Assembly (NCBI RefSeq): GCF_965276875.1
Contig: NZ_OZ255701.1
Span: 2,418,001 to 2,482,000, forward strand
Source of the DNA: Lichenicoccus sp965276875
GTDB lineage: Bacteria; Pseudomonadota; Alphaproteobacteria; Acetobacterales; Acetobacteraceae
Reading direction: 5' to 3'
DNA length: 64,000 nucleotides
Part shown: piece after piece, positions 41,561 through 51,620 of the stretch
How the letters are laid out: every line of letters begins with the position of its first letter
How positions within the stretch are numbered: the stretch's first letter is position 1
Program-made: the position numbers and the translations under genes
The notes under the pieces: generated by a model
Databases searched by the model: none
What the model was told of the DNA's origin: nothing
The model's input: the letters and a program-made list of their open reading frames with translations, nothing else

Positions 41561-43042
41561 TCAGAAGCCGAAGTGGGTCGCCGCCTCCGACAGCGTCTTG
41601 CGGGCGCCGTCGCGATAGAGTGCGGCGAGCAAGTCCGCGACCGGCTGCACGAAGCGGGGCTCCTCGCCGAGGTCACCGAACAACGGCGCGATCGACAGCA
41701 GCGGCCGCGGATCGTCGCCTCCCGCGACCGCCTTCTCGCGCAGGGTGTCCGCCATCGGGTGGCGTATCTCGATCGCGGCGCCATGTTCGTCCTCGCCGCG
41801 CACGCGTCGCAGCCAGGCGGCGATGGCCAGCGCCAGCAGGTCGATCGAGGCACCTGCGGCCAGCCGGTCGCGCGCGGAATCGACCAGGGTGGCGAGCGGC
41901 GCGTCGGTGTTCACCCGCTGCACCGTGTCCTTGATCTTCGGATTGGCGAAGCGCGCGATCAGGCTCGCCTTGTAGGCATCGAGATCGACCCCCGGCACCG
42001 GCCGCAGCGTCTGTCCGGTCTCGCGCTGCATCAGGGCGGCCATGAAGCCCGCGATGCGCGGATCGGCCATCGCCTCGTCGACCAATCGGTAGCCGCAAAG
42101 CTGGCCGAGCCCGGCGACGGCGAGGTGGCTGGCGTTGAGCAGGCGCAGCTTCATGAACTCGTAGGGGCCGACATCGTCCACGAACTGCGCGCCAACCTGC
42201 TCCCAGGCCGGCCGGCCCTGCACGAACCGGTCCTCGATCACCCATTGGATGAAGGGCTCGCAGAACACCGGCCAGCGATCGACGATGCCGAACTGCGTGC
42301 GCAGCTCTTCGATGTCCTCGGGCAGCGTCACCGGCGTGATCCGGTCCACCATGGTGCTGGGAAAGCTCGCATGTTCGGCGATCCAGGCCGCCAGCGACGG
42401 ATCGAGCAGGGTGGCGAGATCGTGCACGGCACCACGCAGCACCTGGCCGTTATGCTGGATGTTGTCGCAGCTCAGCGCGGTGAAGGCCGGCTGTCCCGCG
42501 TCCCGCCGGCGTCGCCAGGCGGCCACCAGGATGCCGATTGCGCTCTTCGGCGTGTCGGGGTGGGCGACGTCGTGTCGGATCTGCGGATGCGCGGGATCGA
42601 GCCGGTTGGTGGCACGGTTCAGGCAGTAGCCGTTCTCGGTGACGGTCAGGCTGACGATGCGGACGCGCGGATCGTCGATGCAAGCGAGCAGGGCGGTGCT
42701 GTCCTCGCCCGCGAAGATCACGTCGCAGACCGAACCGATCACCGTGGCCACGCTGTCCGCGCCGCTGCGCTCGACCAGGGTGTAGAGATTGTCCTGCGGG
42801 TGCAGGCTGTCGCGCATGCGCAGGTCCCCGGGCAGCAATCCGGCGCCGACGATGCCCCACGCGAGGGCTGACGGGTCGCGCTCCATCAGGTTGTGCGTGT
42901 AACGGGCCAAGTGCGCGCGGTGGAAGCCGCCGAAGCCGAGATGCACGATCCCCGGTGTGACTTGTGCCACGTCGAAACCCGGCGTGTGCACCGGCGGTTT
43001 GATGGTGGCCAGGGTGCCGCGGTTCAGCGCGATCGCGTCCAT
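41561..43042 (-). CDS. Mannitol dehydrogenase family oxidoreductase
   Basis: A 493-residue NAD(P)-dependent polyol/sugar-acid dehydrogenase. The Rossmann start is GIVHLGFGGFHRAHLARYTH, and the catalytic Lys-Asn-His pattern KxxxxNxxH is in KLRLLNASHLAVAG. TENGYCLNR and SCDNIQHNGQVLRG are further family marks. Members reduce fructose to mannitol, or fructuronate and tagaturonate to the aldonates; GFGGFHRAH points more to the mannitol/arabinitol branch. The ATG at 43042 is preceded by GGGAGGAGAC, so the longer frame to 43156 is not used. It is divergent from the iron alcohol dehydrogenase gene. Confidence 0.9.
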   Translation of the reverse strand: MDAIALNRGTLATIKPPVHTPGFDVAQVTPGIVHLGFGGFHRAHLARYTHNLMERDPSALAWGIVGAGLLPGDLRMRDSLHPQDNLYTLVERSGADSVATVIGSVCDVIFAGEDSTALLACIDDPRVRIVSLTVTENGYCLNRATNRLDPAHPQIRHDVAHPDTPKSAIGILVAAWRRRRDAGQPAFTALSCDNIQHNGQVLRGAVHDLATLLDPSLAAWIAEHASFPSTMVDRITPVTLPEDIEELRTQFGIVDRWPVFCEPFIQWVIEDRFVQGRPAWEQVGAQFVDDVGPYEFMKLRLLNASHLAVAGLGQLCGYRLVDEAMADPRIAGFMAALMQRETGQTLRPVPGVDLDAYKASLIARFANPKIKDTVQRVNTDAPLATLVDSARDRLAAGASIDLLALAIAAWLRRVRGEDEHGAAIEIRHPMADTLREKAVAGGDDPRPLLSIAPLFGDLGEEPRFVQPVADLLAALYRDGARKTLSEAATHFGF

Positions 43043-43114
43043 GGGTTGTCTCCTCCCTTTGATCGCGGGACGATGGTCCCTGCACGCAACGCGATCAACT
43101 GCCAGAATGCAACG

Positions 43115-44227
43115 ATGTCCAGCATCAGCTACCTGACCCGGATCGAGTTCGAGCACGGCGCGGTGCGAAGGCTTCCCGCCCTGCTCGACGAACTCAAAGT
43201 GGCGCGCCCCCTGATCGTCACCGATCGCGGACTCGCCGCCACCGGCATCGTCAAGCGGGTCGCTGGCCTGTTCGACGCAGCACCCCCGGTGTTCGACGCA
43301 ACACCCGCAAACCCGACCGAAGCCGCCGTGCTACAGGCCAGGGCGCTATACCGCGAGACCGGCTGCGACGGCCTTGTCGGACTTGGCGGCGGCTCTTCGA
43401 TCGATCTTGCCAAGGCGGTCCGCCTGCTCTCCGGGCACGAAGGGCCGCTCGCGCTATTCACCGCCGTTGCCGGCGGGGCCGCGCGCATTCACGGCCGCAT
43501 CTGCCCGATGGTCGCGGTGCCGACCACGGCGGGCACCGGCTCGGAGGTCGGGCGCGCCGCCGTCATCGTCACCGCCGAAGGCCGCAAGCTCGGCCTCGTC
43601 AGCCCGTTCATGGTGCCGTCGGTGGCGCTGTGCGATCCGGAGCTGACCCTTGGGCTGCCGCCGCTGCTTACGGCCGCCACCGGGATGGATGCGATCTCGC
43701 ATTGCCTCGAGACCTATATGTCCCCCGCCATCAACCCGCCGGCTGACGCCATCGCCCTCGACGGCCTGCGCCGTGGCATCGCCGCAATCCGCGCCGCGAC
43801 GCGCGACGGCAGCGACCGCACGGCGCGCTGGGAGATGATGATGTGCGCCTTGCAAGGCGCCCTGGCATTCCAGAAGGGGCTCGGCGCGGTGCACGCGCTG
43901 ACCCATCCGATGGGCGCAATCCCGGGGCTCACTTTGCATCACGGCACGCTGAATGCGATCCTTATGCCGGCCGTGCTGCGATTCAACCGAACGGCGATCG
44001 GCGGCAAGTGGGCGGTGCTGGCCGACATCCTGGGCGGCACGCCGGATCAGGTCATCGCAACGCTCTGCGCCGAGCTCGGCCTGCCGGGCGGCCTGCGCGC
44101 GCTGGGCGTGACCGAGACGATGATGCAGCATATCGCGGGCGAGGCCCTGCGCGACCATTGCCACGCCACCAATCCGCGCACGGCCAGCCGCGACGACTAT
44201 CTCGATCTGCTGCGCGCCGCTGCCTGA
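43115..44227 (+). CDS. Iron-containing alcohol dehydrogenase
   Basis: A 370-residue group III metal-dependent dehydrogenase. NAD-binding GLGGGSSIDLAKAVRL (about residues 92-107), VAVPTTAGTGSEVGRAAVI, and the iron ligands in ATGMDAISHCLETYMSP and GAVHALTHPMGAIPGLTLHH are complete. It would oxidise or reduce a small alcohol or aldehyde; the family also includes maleylacetate reductases and 4-hydroxybutyrate dehydrogenases. The ATG at 43115 fits the family start MSSISYLTRIEFEHGAV. Its neighbour across the divergent promoter is the polyol dehydrogenase, so both may serve a sugar-alcohol route. Confidence 0.9.
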   Translation: MSSISYLTRIEFEHGAVRRLPALLDELKVARPLIVTDRGLAATGIVKRVAGLFDAAPPVFDATPANPTEAAVLQARALYRETGCDGLVGLGGGSSIDLAKAVRLLSGHEGPLALFTAVAGGAARIHGRICPMVAVPTTAGTGSEVGRAAVIVTAEGRKLGLVSPFMVPSVALCDPELTLGLPPLLTAATGMDAISHCLETYMSPAINPPADAIALDGLRRGIAAIRAATRDGSDRTARWEMMMCALQGALAFQKGLGAVHALTHPMGAIPGLTLHHGTLNAILMPAVLRFNRTAIGGKWAVLADILGGTPDQVIATLCAELGLPGGLRALGVTETMMQHIAGEALRDHCHATNPRTASRDDYLDLLRAAA

Positions 44228-44235
44228 GCGGCCGA

Positions 44236-45240
44236 TCAACTGCTGAGGGTGCGGAGTTCGCCGCGTGCGACCCCGACGAGCGTGCGAATGAGCAGCCCAC
44301 AGATGATGACAGTCGCAAACGCCAACAGCGCCAGCGCAATCGCGTCGGTGACGGTCCCAGGTTCGGCCGCCGCAAAGCGTTGAGCCGCGATCGCGGAGGC
44401 GGCAAGCGGGAAGCTGACCGCCCACCACGAGACCCGGAACGGGCAGCAGGCGGGGAGATGGCGAAGCCGGCCCAGGAGCACGGCAAGCATGAACAGCGTC
44501 AGCACGTAGAGGGATTCGGCGAACAGGTCGACGCGTCCAGTCGTCGCGACATAGGTGGAGAAGCCGACCGCGAACGGCGCCACCAGGATCAGCAGCGTCG
44601 GCTGCAGCGCATCCGGCATGGGCGGCTCGAACACCAGTCGCGAGAAGATCAGCGTGAACAGCGGCACGGCAAAGAACAGACCCACAGCCAGGCCCAGGAC
44701 CATGACGCCGTGCATGGCCGGCAGGCCAAGCGACGGGATGGCCAAGGGCACGTCCAACAGCCCGACCAGCGGGATGATCCAGGCCGGCGTCGCATGCGCG
44801 ACTTGCTGCCGATCGCTCATCCAGCGGCTGACGATCATCCAGGCGAACAGCACCATCCCGACCGCGCCGACAACCCAGACCAGTTGCGCGAGCAGCAGAT
44901 TGACCGGCCTCAGGACGATCGGCAGCAGCAGAAGGCTGATGAGGATTGTGCCGAACAGGTTGCCGGCGATCGGATGGTTGAACTCGGCGCGCACGGCGGC
45001 TGGCGCGGTCCGGAACTTCACCGCATAGCCAAGCGTCAGCAGGATGAACGCCGTCACGGCGATTGCGCCGAGGCCGGCCGCCGGCCACGTCGGTACGCCA
45101 TACCGCGCGTGCGCGAGACGCCACGCGACGGAAAGCCCGGTCAAACCCATCACGGAGCCGAACAGGCCGGCCGGCAGGTAGTCGAATCGCGTTTGATTTG
45201 GCGTCGTTGCGACGGGCGCCGGTGCCGGAATGCCGCTCAC
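44236..45240 (-). CDS. TDT/SLAC1-type anion channel or tellurite-resistance (TehA-like) membrane protein
   Basis: A 334-residue protein with ten predicted hydrophobic helices. FDYLPAGLFGSVMGLTGLSV near the start is the TDT opening, and the helices ALGAIAVTAFILLTLGYAVK, LVGLLDVPLAIPSLGLP and LTLFMLAVLLG follow. Members carry malate, sulfite or other anions or give tellurite resistance. It overlaps the upstream DUF302 gene by 4 bases, so the two are co-translated. The pair recurs, to my knowledge, in other proteobacteria, but its role is unknown. Confidence 0.85.
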   Translation of the reverse strand: MSGIPAPAPVATTPNQTRFDYLPAGLFGSVMGLTGLSVAWRLAHARYGVPTWPAAGLGAIAVTAFILLTLGYAVKFRTAPAAVRAEFNHPIAGNLFGTILISLLLLPIVLRPVNLLLAQLVWVVGAVGMVLFAWMIVSRWMSDRQQVAHATPAWIIPLVGLLDVPLAIPSLGLPAMHGVMVLGLAVGLFFAVPLFTLIFSRLVFEPPMPDALQPTLLILVAPFAVGFSTYVATTGRVDLFAESLYVLTLFMLAVLLGRLRHLPACCPFRVSWWAVSFPLAASAIAAQRFAAAEPGTVTDAIALALLAFATVIICGLLIRTLVGVARGELRTLSS

Positions 45241-45632
45241 GATTGCAGCGCCTCAACCAGCAGCTTTTGCGCCGGGTCCAGCCGGTTCGCGAGTGCTGCG
45301 GGAACGCCGGCCGCCAGCAGCATCGGCGCGATCGGATGGTATGCGATGAAGGCGCGTCCGTCGGCGTCGTCGCGGACGAGCACCCGCAACGGCAGGTCGA
45401 GCGCCGCTTGCGGTGCCGCGAGCATGATCGGTGTGCCGCCTTTGGCATGGCCGTAGATCAGCACGACCGTGGGCGGCATCGTCAGATTGGCATGTCGCGC
45501 ACCGGCCGCATGATCGATCCGGGCGAAGATCGTAAGTCCGGCACGTTCGATCGCTTTGGTGAGACGATCAAGCGTGGCATCGAAAGCGACCGGGCTTGGA
45601 TGCTCGACCGTAGCTGAAATCACCTCGCTCAC
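45237..45632 (-). CDS. DUF302-domain protein
   Basis: A 131-residue cytoplasmic protein. VEHPSPVAFDATLDRLTKAI, LTIFARIDHAAGARHANLTM and PTVVLIYGHAKGGTPIMLAA are the DUF302 core; LPLRVLVRDDADGRAFIAYH completes it. The structure of this family is a small alpha/beta dimer, and its function is unknown. It overlaps the TDT transporter by 4 bases, which suggests a joint job. Confidence 0.88.
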   Translation of the reverse strand: MSEVISATVEHPSPVAFDATLDRLTKAIERAGLTIFARIDHAAGARHANLTMPPTVVLIYGHAKGGTPIMLAAPQAALDLPLRVLVRDDADGRAFIAYHPIAPMLLAAGVPAALANRLDPAQKLLVEALQS

Positions 45633-45666
45633 AGCAGCCTCCCATGATGAGCCGCCGATCTTCGGG

Positions 45667-46864
<1,198 letters not shown>

Positions 46865-46872
<8 letters not shown>

Positions 46873-47527
46873 CGGCGTGCTCCTCGATGTGCAGCTTCGC
46901 CCCGGTGCGCGCCTGCAGCGCCTCCAGGCTAAGCCCAGGAACCCTGTCGCGCAGCACGAAGCCGCGTTCGGTGACGTCGATGACGGCGAGATTGGTGTAG
47001 ATGCGCTGCACCGCACCCAGGGCGGTGAGCGGATAGGCGCAGTGCTCGACCAGCTTGGGCGCGCCCTCGCGCGTGGTGTGTTCGGTAATCACCCAGCTCC
47101 GCTTGGCGCCGAGGGCAAGGTCCATGGCACCCCCTACCGCGGGCGGCATGTTCGCATCCAAGGTCGCCCAGTTGGCGAGGTCGCCGTTCTGCGCCACCTC
47201 GAAGGCGCCGAGCACGCATAGGTCGAGATGGCCGCCGCGAATGATCGCGAAACTGTCGGCCTGATGAAAAAAGCTGCCGCCCTTGAGCAGGGTGACGTGC
47301 TGCTTGCCGGCATTGATCAGCCACGGATTGATCGCGTCCGGCGCCGGTGCCGGCCCCATGCCGAGAATGCCGTTCTCGGAATGCAGCATCACCTCGCGGC
47401 CCTCGGGGATGTAGTCGGCAACCAGGGTCGGAATGCCGATGCCGAGGTTGACGGTCGATCCGTCCGGAATGTCCTGGGCGAGACGGGCGGCCATCTGCTT
47501 GCGGCTCATCGGCGTGAATTCGGTCAT
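46865..47527 (-). CDS. pcaJ: 3-oxoadipate CoA-transferase subunit B
   Basis: A 220-residue beta subunit that moves CoA from succinyl-CoA to 3-oxoadipate with PcaI. The catalytic glutamate lies in the SENGILGMGPAP motif, and LGIGIPTLVADYIPEGREV precedes it. GGAMDLALGAKRSWVITEH is also family-typical. It overlaps pcaI by 4 bases and pcaF by 8, so I-J-F form one operon. Upstream pca genes (pcaGHBDC) are not in the window. Confidence 0.94.
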
Positions 47528-48210
47528 GACGCAGCTCCTGCGATCCCGTCCGGCACATGCACGACCCGGTTGACGAAAATCCCTGGTGTTGCGATCGCCT
47601 CCGGATCGAGATCGCCCAACTCGGCCAGGTGACAGGTCTGCACGATGGTCAAGGCCGCCGCCGCCGCCATCACCGCGTTAAAGTTGCGACCGCTCTCGCG
47701 ATAGACGCAGTTGCCCCAGCGGTCGCTGCGCCACGCCTCGATCAGCGCGACATCGGCGTGCAGCGCATATTCCAGCACATGCTGGCGGCCGCCGATCTCG
47801 CGGGTCTCCTTGCCTTCCGAAAGGCGCGTGCCGAAGCCGGTCGGCGTGTAGAAGGCGCCGATCCCGGCGCCGGCGGCCCGTATGCGCTCTGCGAGCGTCC
47901 CCTGCGGCACCACCTCAAGCTCGATCCTTCCTGCGCGGAATAGCTCCTCGAAGACCACCGAGCCGGCCGAGCGCGGATACGAGCAGATGATCCGCCGAAC
48001 CCGGCCGGCCTCCATCAGCCTGGCCAGCCCCGTGCGCCCGCTGCCGGTGTTGTTGGCGATGATGGTCAGTGCCCGGGCACCCTGCTCGATCAGCGCCTCG
48101 ATCAGCGCGTCCGGCTGTCCGACCGAGCCGAAGCCGCCGACCATCACCGTCGCCTCGTCGGCAATGCCAGCAAGCGCCGCGGCTAAGCTGCCAACCCTCT
48201 TATCGATCAT
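47524..48210 (-). CDS. pcaI: 3-oxoadipate CoA-transferase subunit A
   Basis: A 228-residue alpha subunit of the CoA-transferase. TVMVGGFGSVGQPDALIEAL, IANNTGSGRTGLARLMEAGR and GAFYTPTGFGTRLSEGKETR are the glycine-rich CoA-binding and core motifs. The ATG at 48210 has GGGAG just upstream and gives the normal N-terminus; an ATG at 48246 would add 12 basic residues. It leads the pcaI-J-F operon and is divergent from the TadE-like gene. Confidence 0.93.
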   Translation of the reverse strand: MIDKRVGSLAAALAGIADEATVMVGGFGSVGQPDALIEALIEQGARALTIIANNTGSGRTGLARLMEAGRVRRIICSYPRSAGSVVFEELFRAGRIELEVVPQGTLAERIRAAGAGIGAFYTPTGFGTRLSEGKETREIGGRQHVLEYALHADVALIEAWRSDRWGNCVYRESGRNFNAVMAAAAALTIVQTCHLAELGDLDPEAIATPGIFVNRVVHVPDGIAGAAS

Positions 48211-48344
48211 CGCTCCCGCTCTCCGCTCCCGCCTGCGTTCAATCATTGCGCAGAGCAGCGGCCAAGGCCAGCCCCGCTCCGCCTCCTTAACGCCGGCTTA
48301 ACCAGACGTCGCGATAGTGCTCCCGACCTTCCCAGCGGGCTGCA

Positions 48345-48914
48345 ATGACGCCTCTTGCCTCCACGACATCCGATCGCAAACCTCGATGCCTTGCCCGGGA
48401 TCGCCGTGCGGCGGCCGCGGTCGAGTTCGCCATCGTCGCCTTGCCCTGCTTCGGCCTGATCCTCGGCCTGATCGGCGTCAGCTACGACTTCTTCCTGCAG
48501 GAAGCGCTGGATTACTCGTTGCAGGAGGCGGTGCGTCAGGTGCAGCTCGGCCAGTTGCCGCCCGGCGAAAGCGCGGCCGACTTCACCGCCAAGGTGTTCT
48601 GCCCGATCTTTACAGGCTTCGCCGCCTGCAGCGACGTCATCATCACCGTCCAGCCGGTGAGCGACTTCCAGACTGACGCGGTGGTCACCCAGTCCGCCGC
48701 TGCGCAGGCGCAGTCGCAGCTCTTTTGCGTGGGCCAACCCGGAGAGCTGATGTTCGCGCGCGCCATTTATCTGGCGCCTCTGCTGAGTCAGATCTGGCCC
48801 TACGGAACCGCCGTCAGCGTCGGCGGCACGACCGGCAACGCGCTCGTCGCCGCCGCCGCGTTCGCCAACGAAAACCCAACGGGTGCTCCAATCCCCGCGG
48901 GTGCGGGATGCTGA
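48345..48914 (+). CDS. TadE-like pilus protein (first copy)
   Basis: A 189-residue bitopic protein with a TadE-type N-terminus: RAAAAVEFAIVALPCFGLIL, in which the conserved glutamate follows a short basic leader, so it is probably cut by the TadV/CpaA peptidase. A periplasmic domain with four cysteines follows (VFCPIFTGFAACSD, LFCVGQPG and the C-terminal GC). It starts the plus-strand arm of the tad locus and overlaps the next gene by 7 bases. TadE proteins are minor pseudopilins of the Flp pilus. Confidence 0.8.
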   Translation: MTPLASTTSDRKPRCLARDRRAAAAVEFAIVALPCFGLILGLIGVSYDFFLQEALDYSLQEAVRQVQLGQLPPGESAADFTAKVFCPIFTGFAACSDVIITVQPVSDFQTDAVVTQSAAAQAQSQLFCVGQPGELMFARAIYLAPLLSQIWPYGTAVSVGGTTGNALVAAAAFANENPTGAPIPAGAGC

Positions 48915-49549
48915 CCTGCCTGCGTGACCTGCTGCGCTGCGAACGCGGCCTCGCCGCACTTGAGTTCGCCCTGTTGCTGCCGCTGCTGCTGCTCTGCCTG
49001 GCCGGCGTGACCGACCTGTCGATGGCGGTCATCACCGGCCGCCGTCTGACCGTGGCGGCTCAGGATGTGGCCACGATCGCCTCGACCATGGCGGTGCAGG
49101 CAGGCAGCCTCGGCACCCTCACCGGCGAGCAGGCCTGGCAGGCCACCACCGCGCCATTCGCGCTGTTCCCGGCATGGCTGGCGCCACAGCCCGGTCCCTT
49201 CGCGATCACCCTTTCAGGGGTGAACTTCACCGCCGGCGGCGGCGGCTTCAGTGCGGCGACGCAGTGGAGCGTCGCCAACCCGACCGGCCAGATCGCGCTG
49301 CGGCCTTGCGGCAGTCTCGGCCCGGTTCCCGACGACAGCGCCATCACGCTGACCACCTTGCCGGCAAGCGTGTTCGGGCCGACGTCGCTGCTCGTCGCCG
49401 ACGTCTCCACCGTCTTTACGCCGCTGTTCTCCGGCATCTTCCTGGGCAACATAACGATGAGCCGCTCCGCTTTCATCTCCCCACGGGTCAATAATGGCGT
49501 TGCCCTCAACGGCCCCGGACCGGCGCGCACCGAGCTGTGCCCGACATGA
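48908..49549 (+). CDS. TadE-like pilus protein (second copy)
   Basis: A 213-residue bitopic protein. The leader RCERGLAALEFALLLPLLLL is a class III pilin-like motif with the conserved glutamate, followed by a periplasmic domain (SMAVQAGSLGTLTGEQAWQA, VADVSTVFTPLFSGIFLGN). The start at 48908 overlaps the previous stop, and the end overlaps the TadG-like gene by 4 bases, giving a three-gene operon of minor pseudopilins. Similarity between the two TadE-like proteins is limited to the N-terminus. Confidence 0.8.
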   Translation: MLTCLRDLLRCERGLAALEFALLLPLLLLCLAGVTDLSMAVITGRRLTVAAQDVATIASTMAVQAGSLGTLTGEQAWQATTAPFALFPAWLAPQPGPFAITLSGVNFTAGGGGFSAATQWSVANPTGQIALRPCGSLGPVPDDSAITLTTLPASVFGPTSLLVADVSTVFTPLFSGIFLGNITMSRSAFISPRVNNGVALNGPGPARTELCPT

Positions 49550-50823
49550 GCCGCCTGCTCGCCAGATTGCGTCATGACCGGCGCGGCAACGTGGCCATCC
49601 TGGTCGGTCTGCTGATCCTGCCGATCATCGGGCTGCTCGGGCTCGCCATCGACTTCGGCCAAGCCTCAATGGCGCGCGCAAAGCTCGACCTAGCCGCCGA
49701 CTCCGCCGCCCTGCTCGCCACCACGGCGGCGTCCAACGCCTATCTCGCAGGTGCCGCCGACCCGATCGGCACCGCCCAGGCCGCCGCACAGGCGCGCTTC
49801 ACCGGCCAGGCCGGCGCCCAGTCCGGCGTCACCATCGGCAACGTGGCGGTGACAGTCACCCAGTCGGGCCCGTTGTTCGCATCCAGCATCACCTATAGCG
49901 GTGCCATCGCCACCACCTTCGGCAGGATCTTCGGCGTCGACACTATCGCCCTCAACGGCCAGTCCTCGGCCAGCCTGTCGATCAGCCCATATAGGGACAT
50001 CCAGGTGCTGATGGACGTCTCATCGTCGATGACCATCGCCGCGACGACCGCCGCCATCAATCAGATGGAGCAACTGACCAGCACCTATAAACCGCCCAAG
50101 CCGCTGGCCAATGTCACTCCCGGCGAAAAATGCGCCTTCGCCTGTCACTCGACCAGGCAGCCGATCGACTACTACGCGCTCGCACAGCGCAACGGCGTGC
50201 TGTTGCGTCTCGATGTGCTGCGCAGCGCCGTGGGCAACCTGATCACCAATATTGAAGGCCTGGACACGCAAAACACGATGCGGCTCGGGCTTTACACGTT
50301 CGCCGAGAACTTCAATCAGATCTTTCCGCTCAGCACCCAGATCTCTGCTGCGAGCGGCGCGCTGTCCCAGATCGCGCCGGACATCAACGATTGCAGCGCC
50401 AACTGCCCGGAGACCTATTTTGCCAACGCAATGGACAGCGTGGCCTCCCTGACCGGTATCTCGGGCAACGGTTCCTCGCAGGCGACGTCGCAGAAGTTCC
50501 TGTTCGTCGTCACCGACGGGCTCATCGACCAATACACCGGCGGCAACCGGGTGATCCGTGTCGTCAACGCCAGTGATTGCAGCGCGATCAAGGCAAACGG
50601 CGTGAACGTCCTGGTGCTCTACACGCCCTATTTGCCGCTCACCGACAACGCCTTCTACAACCAGTTTGTGGCGCCGATCCAGTCGCAGATCGAGCCAGGG
50701 CTGCAAACCTGCGCAAGCTCGCCCGGGCTGGTCTTCGAGGCGGATAGCGCATCGGACATCGATACGCAGTTGCAAAAGATGCTTGCCACCGTGATCCGGA
50801 ACTCCGGTCACCTGACGCAGTAG
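49546..50823 (+). CDS. tadG: TadG-like pilus protein with von Willebrand A domain
   Basis: A 425-residue bitopic protein. An N-terminal TadG/TadE-like segment (RHDRRGNVAILVGLLILPII then GLLGLAIDFG) precedes the Ala-rich stretch LDLAADSAALLATTAAS, typical of Flp-like pseudopilins. A vWA domain starts near residue 155, with the MIDAS motif in IQVLMDVSSSM, and ends around residue 420 (FVVTDGLIDQY). It holds six cysteines that may form disulfides. It may act in adhesion or in anchoring at the pilus tip. The ATG at 49546 overlaps the previous stop. Confidence 0.88.
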   Translation: MSRLLARLRHDRRGNVAILVGLLILPIIGLLGLAIDFGQASMARAKLDLAADSAALLATTAASNAYLAGAADPIGTAQAAAQARFTGQAGAQSGVTIGNVAVTVTQSGPLFASSITYSGAIATTFGRIFGVDTIALNGQSSASLSISPYRDIQVLMDVSSSMTIAATTAAINQMEQLTSTYKPPKPLANVTPGEKCAFACHSTRQPIDYYALAQRNGVLLRLDVLRSAVGNLITNIEGLDTQNTMRLGLYTFAENFNQIFPLSTQISAASGALSQIAPDINDCSANCPETYFANAMDSVASLTGISGNGSSQATSQKFLFVVTDGLIDQYTGGNRVIRVVNASDCSAIKANGVNVLVLYTPYLPLTDNAFYNQFVAPIQSQIEPGLQTCASSPGLVFEADSASDIDTQLQKMLATVIRNSGHLTQ

Positions 50824-50879
50824 CTGGCGTGCGACCAAGGCCTCAGCAAGCCGGCAACCGATCTCGCCAAGCCGTTGGT

Positions 50880-51602
50880 TCAGTTGCTGTCGCCGAGCTG
50901 CATGTAGCCGGCCATCGCAACCGACACCTGCTTGGCCGAGAGATCCCGGCGCAGCAATTGCTCGGCGTCATCACGATCGCCCGAGACGGCCAGCGCCAAT
51001 GCCATGTCCTGGCGTATTTTGCTCGACGCACCCGGATCGCTCGCAAGCGGACGCAGGATTGCCACCGCGCGGTCGGGCTCGCCACCCAGCGCATAGGACA
51101 GGCCCAGATTGACCCGTGCCGCCTGCATTTCGGGTGCCGCCGCCAAGGCCATCTCGTAGGATTTCTGCGCCTGCGCGTGACGGCCCTGCAGATCAAGCGC
51201 GATCCCGAGGTCGGTCGCGGCGCGCGGGTCGCCAGGCGTGGTCTGCAGCACCTTGCGGAACAGGCTCTCCGCCTCCGCCGCGTGGCCGTCCGATACCAGC
51301 AGGCGGCCCAGCGCGAACTGCGCGGTCTCGGAGGTCGGCGAAATGGCGAGCGCGCGTCGGAAGCTCGCCTGCGCCGTCTGCGTGTCGCCCATCTCCTGCA
51401 ACGCGCTGCCCTCGATCAGCAAGGCGCTGACGTTGCGGGGGTCGGTCGCGAGTTGCCGGCGGGCGATGGAGAGCGCCACGCTGGGAATGCCGCTCTTCAG
51501 CGCCGCCGAGCCGACCGTCAATCCTGGGCGCGCGCTCAGTCCGTCGGGATTTGCCGCACAGGCGGCGGGCAGCAACAGCAGGGCGAACAGCACGGAGCGC
51601 AT
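50880..51602 (-). CDS. tadD: TadD-like TPR lipoprotein
   Basis: A 240-residue protein with a short signal peptide and lipobox-like LPAAC at residues 11-15, followed by TPR repeats (ALLIEGSALQEMGDTQTAQA, TAQFALGRLLVSDGHAAEAE, RAATDLGIALDLQGRHAQAQ, ARVNLGLSYALGGEPDRAVA). TadD is thought to help place the secretin of the Flp system. It is the last gene of the minus-strand tad arm and ends 56 bases from tadG, which converges with it. Confidence 0.85.
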   Translation of the reverse strand: MRSVLFALLLLPAACAANPDGLSARPGLTVGSAALKSGIPSVALSIARRQLATDPRNVSALLIEGSALQEMGDTQTAQASFRRALAISPTSETAQFALGRLLVSDGHAAEAESLFRKVLQTTPGDPRAATDLGIALDLQGRHAQAQKSYEMALAAAPEMQAARVNLGLSYALGGEPDRAVAILRPLASDPGASSKIRQDMALALAVSGDRDDAEQLLRRDLSAKQVSVAMAGYMQLGDSN

Positions 51603-51620
51603 TTTGCGACCCTTCCGAAT

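Noticed and set aside
43843..45456. 537-codon plus-strand frame across the TDT gene
   Set aside because: Antisense of the TDT and DUF302 genes and rich in Arg/Gln; no domain.
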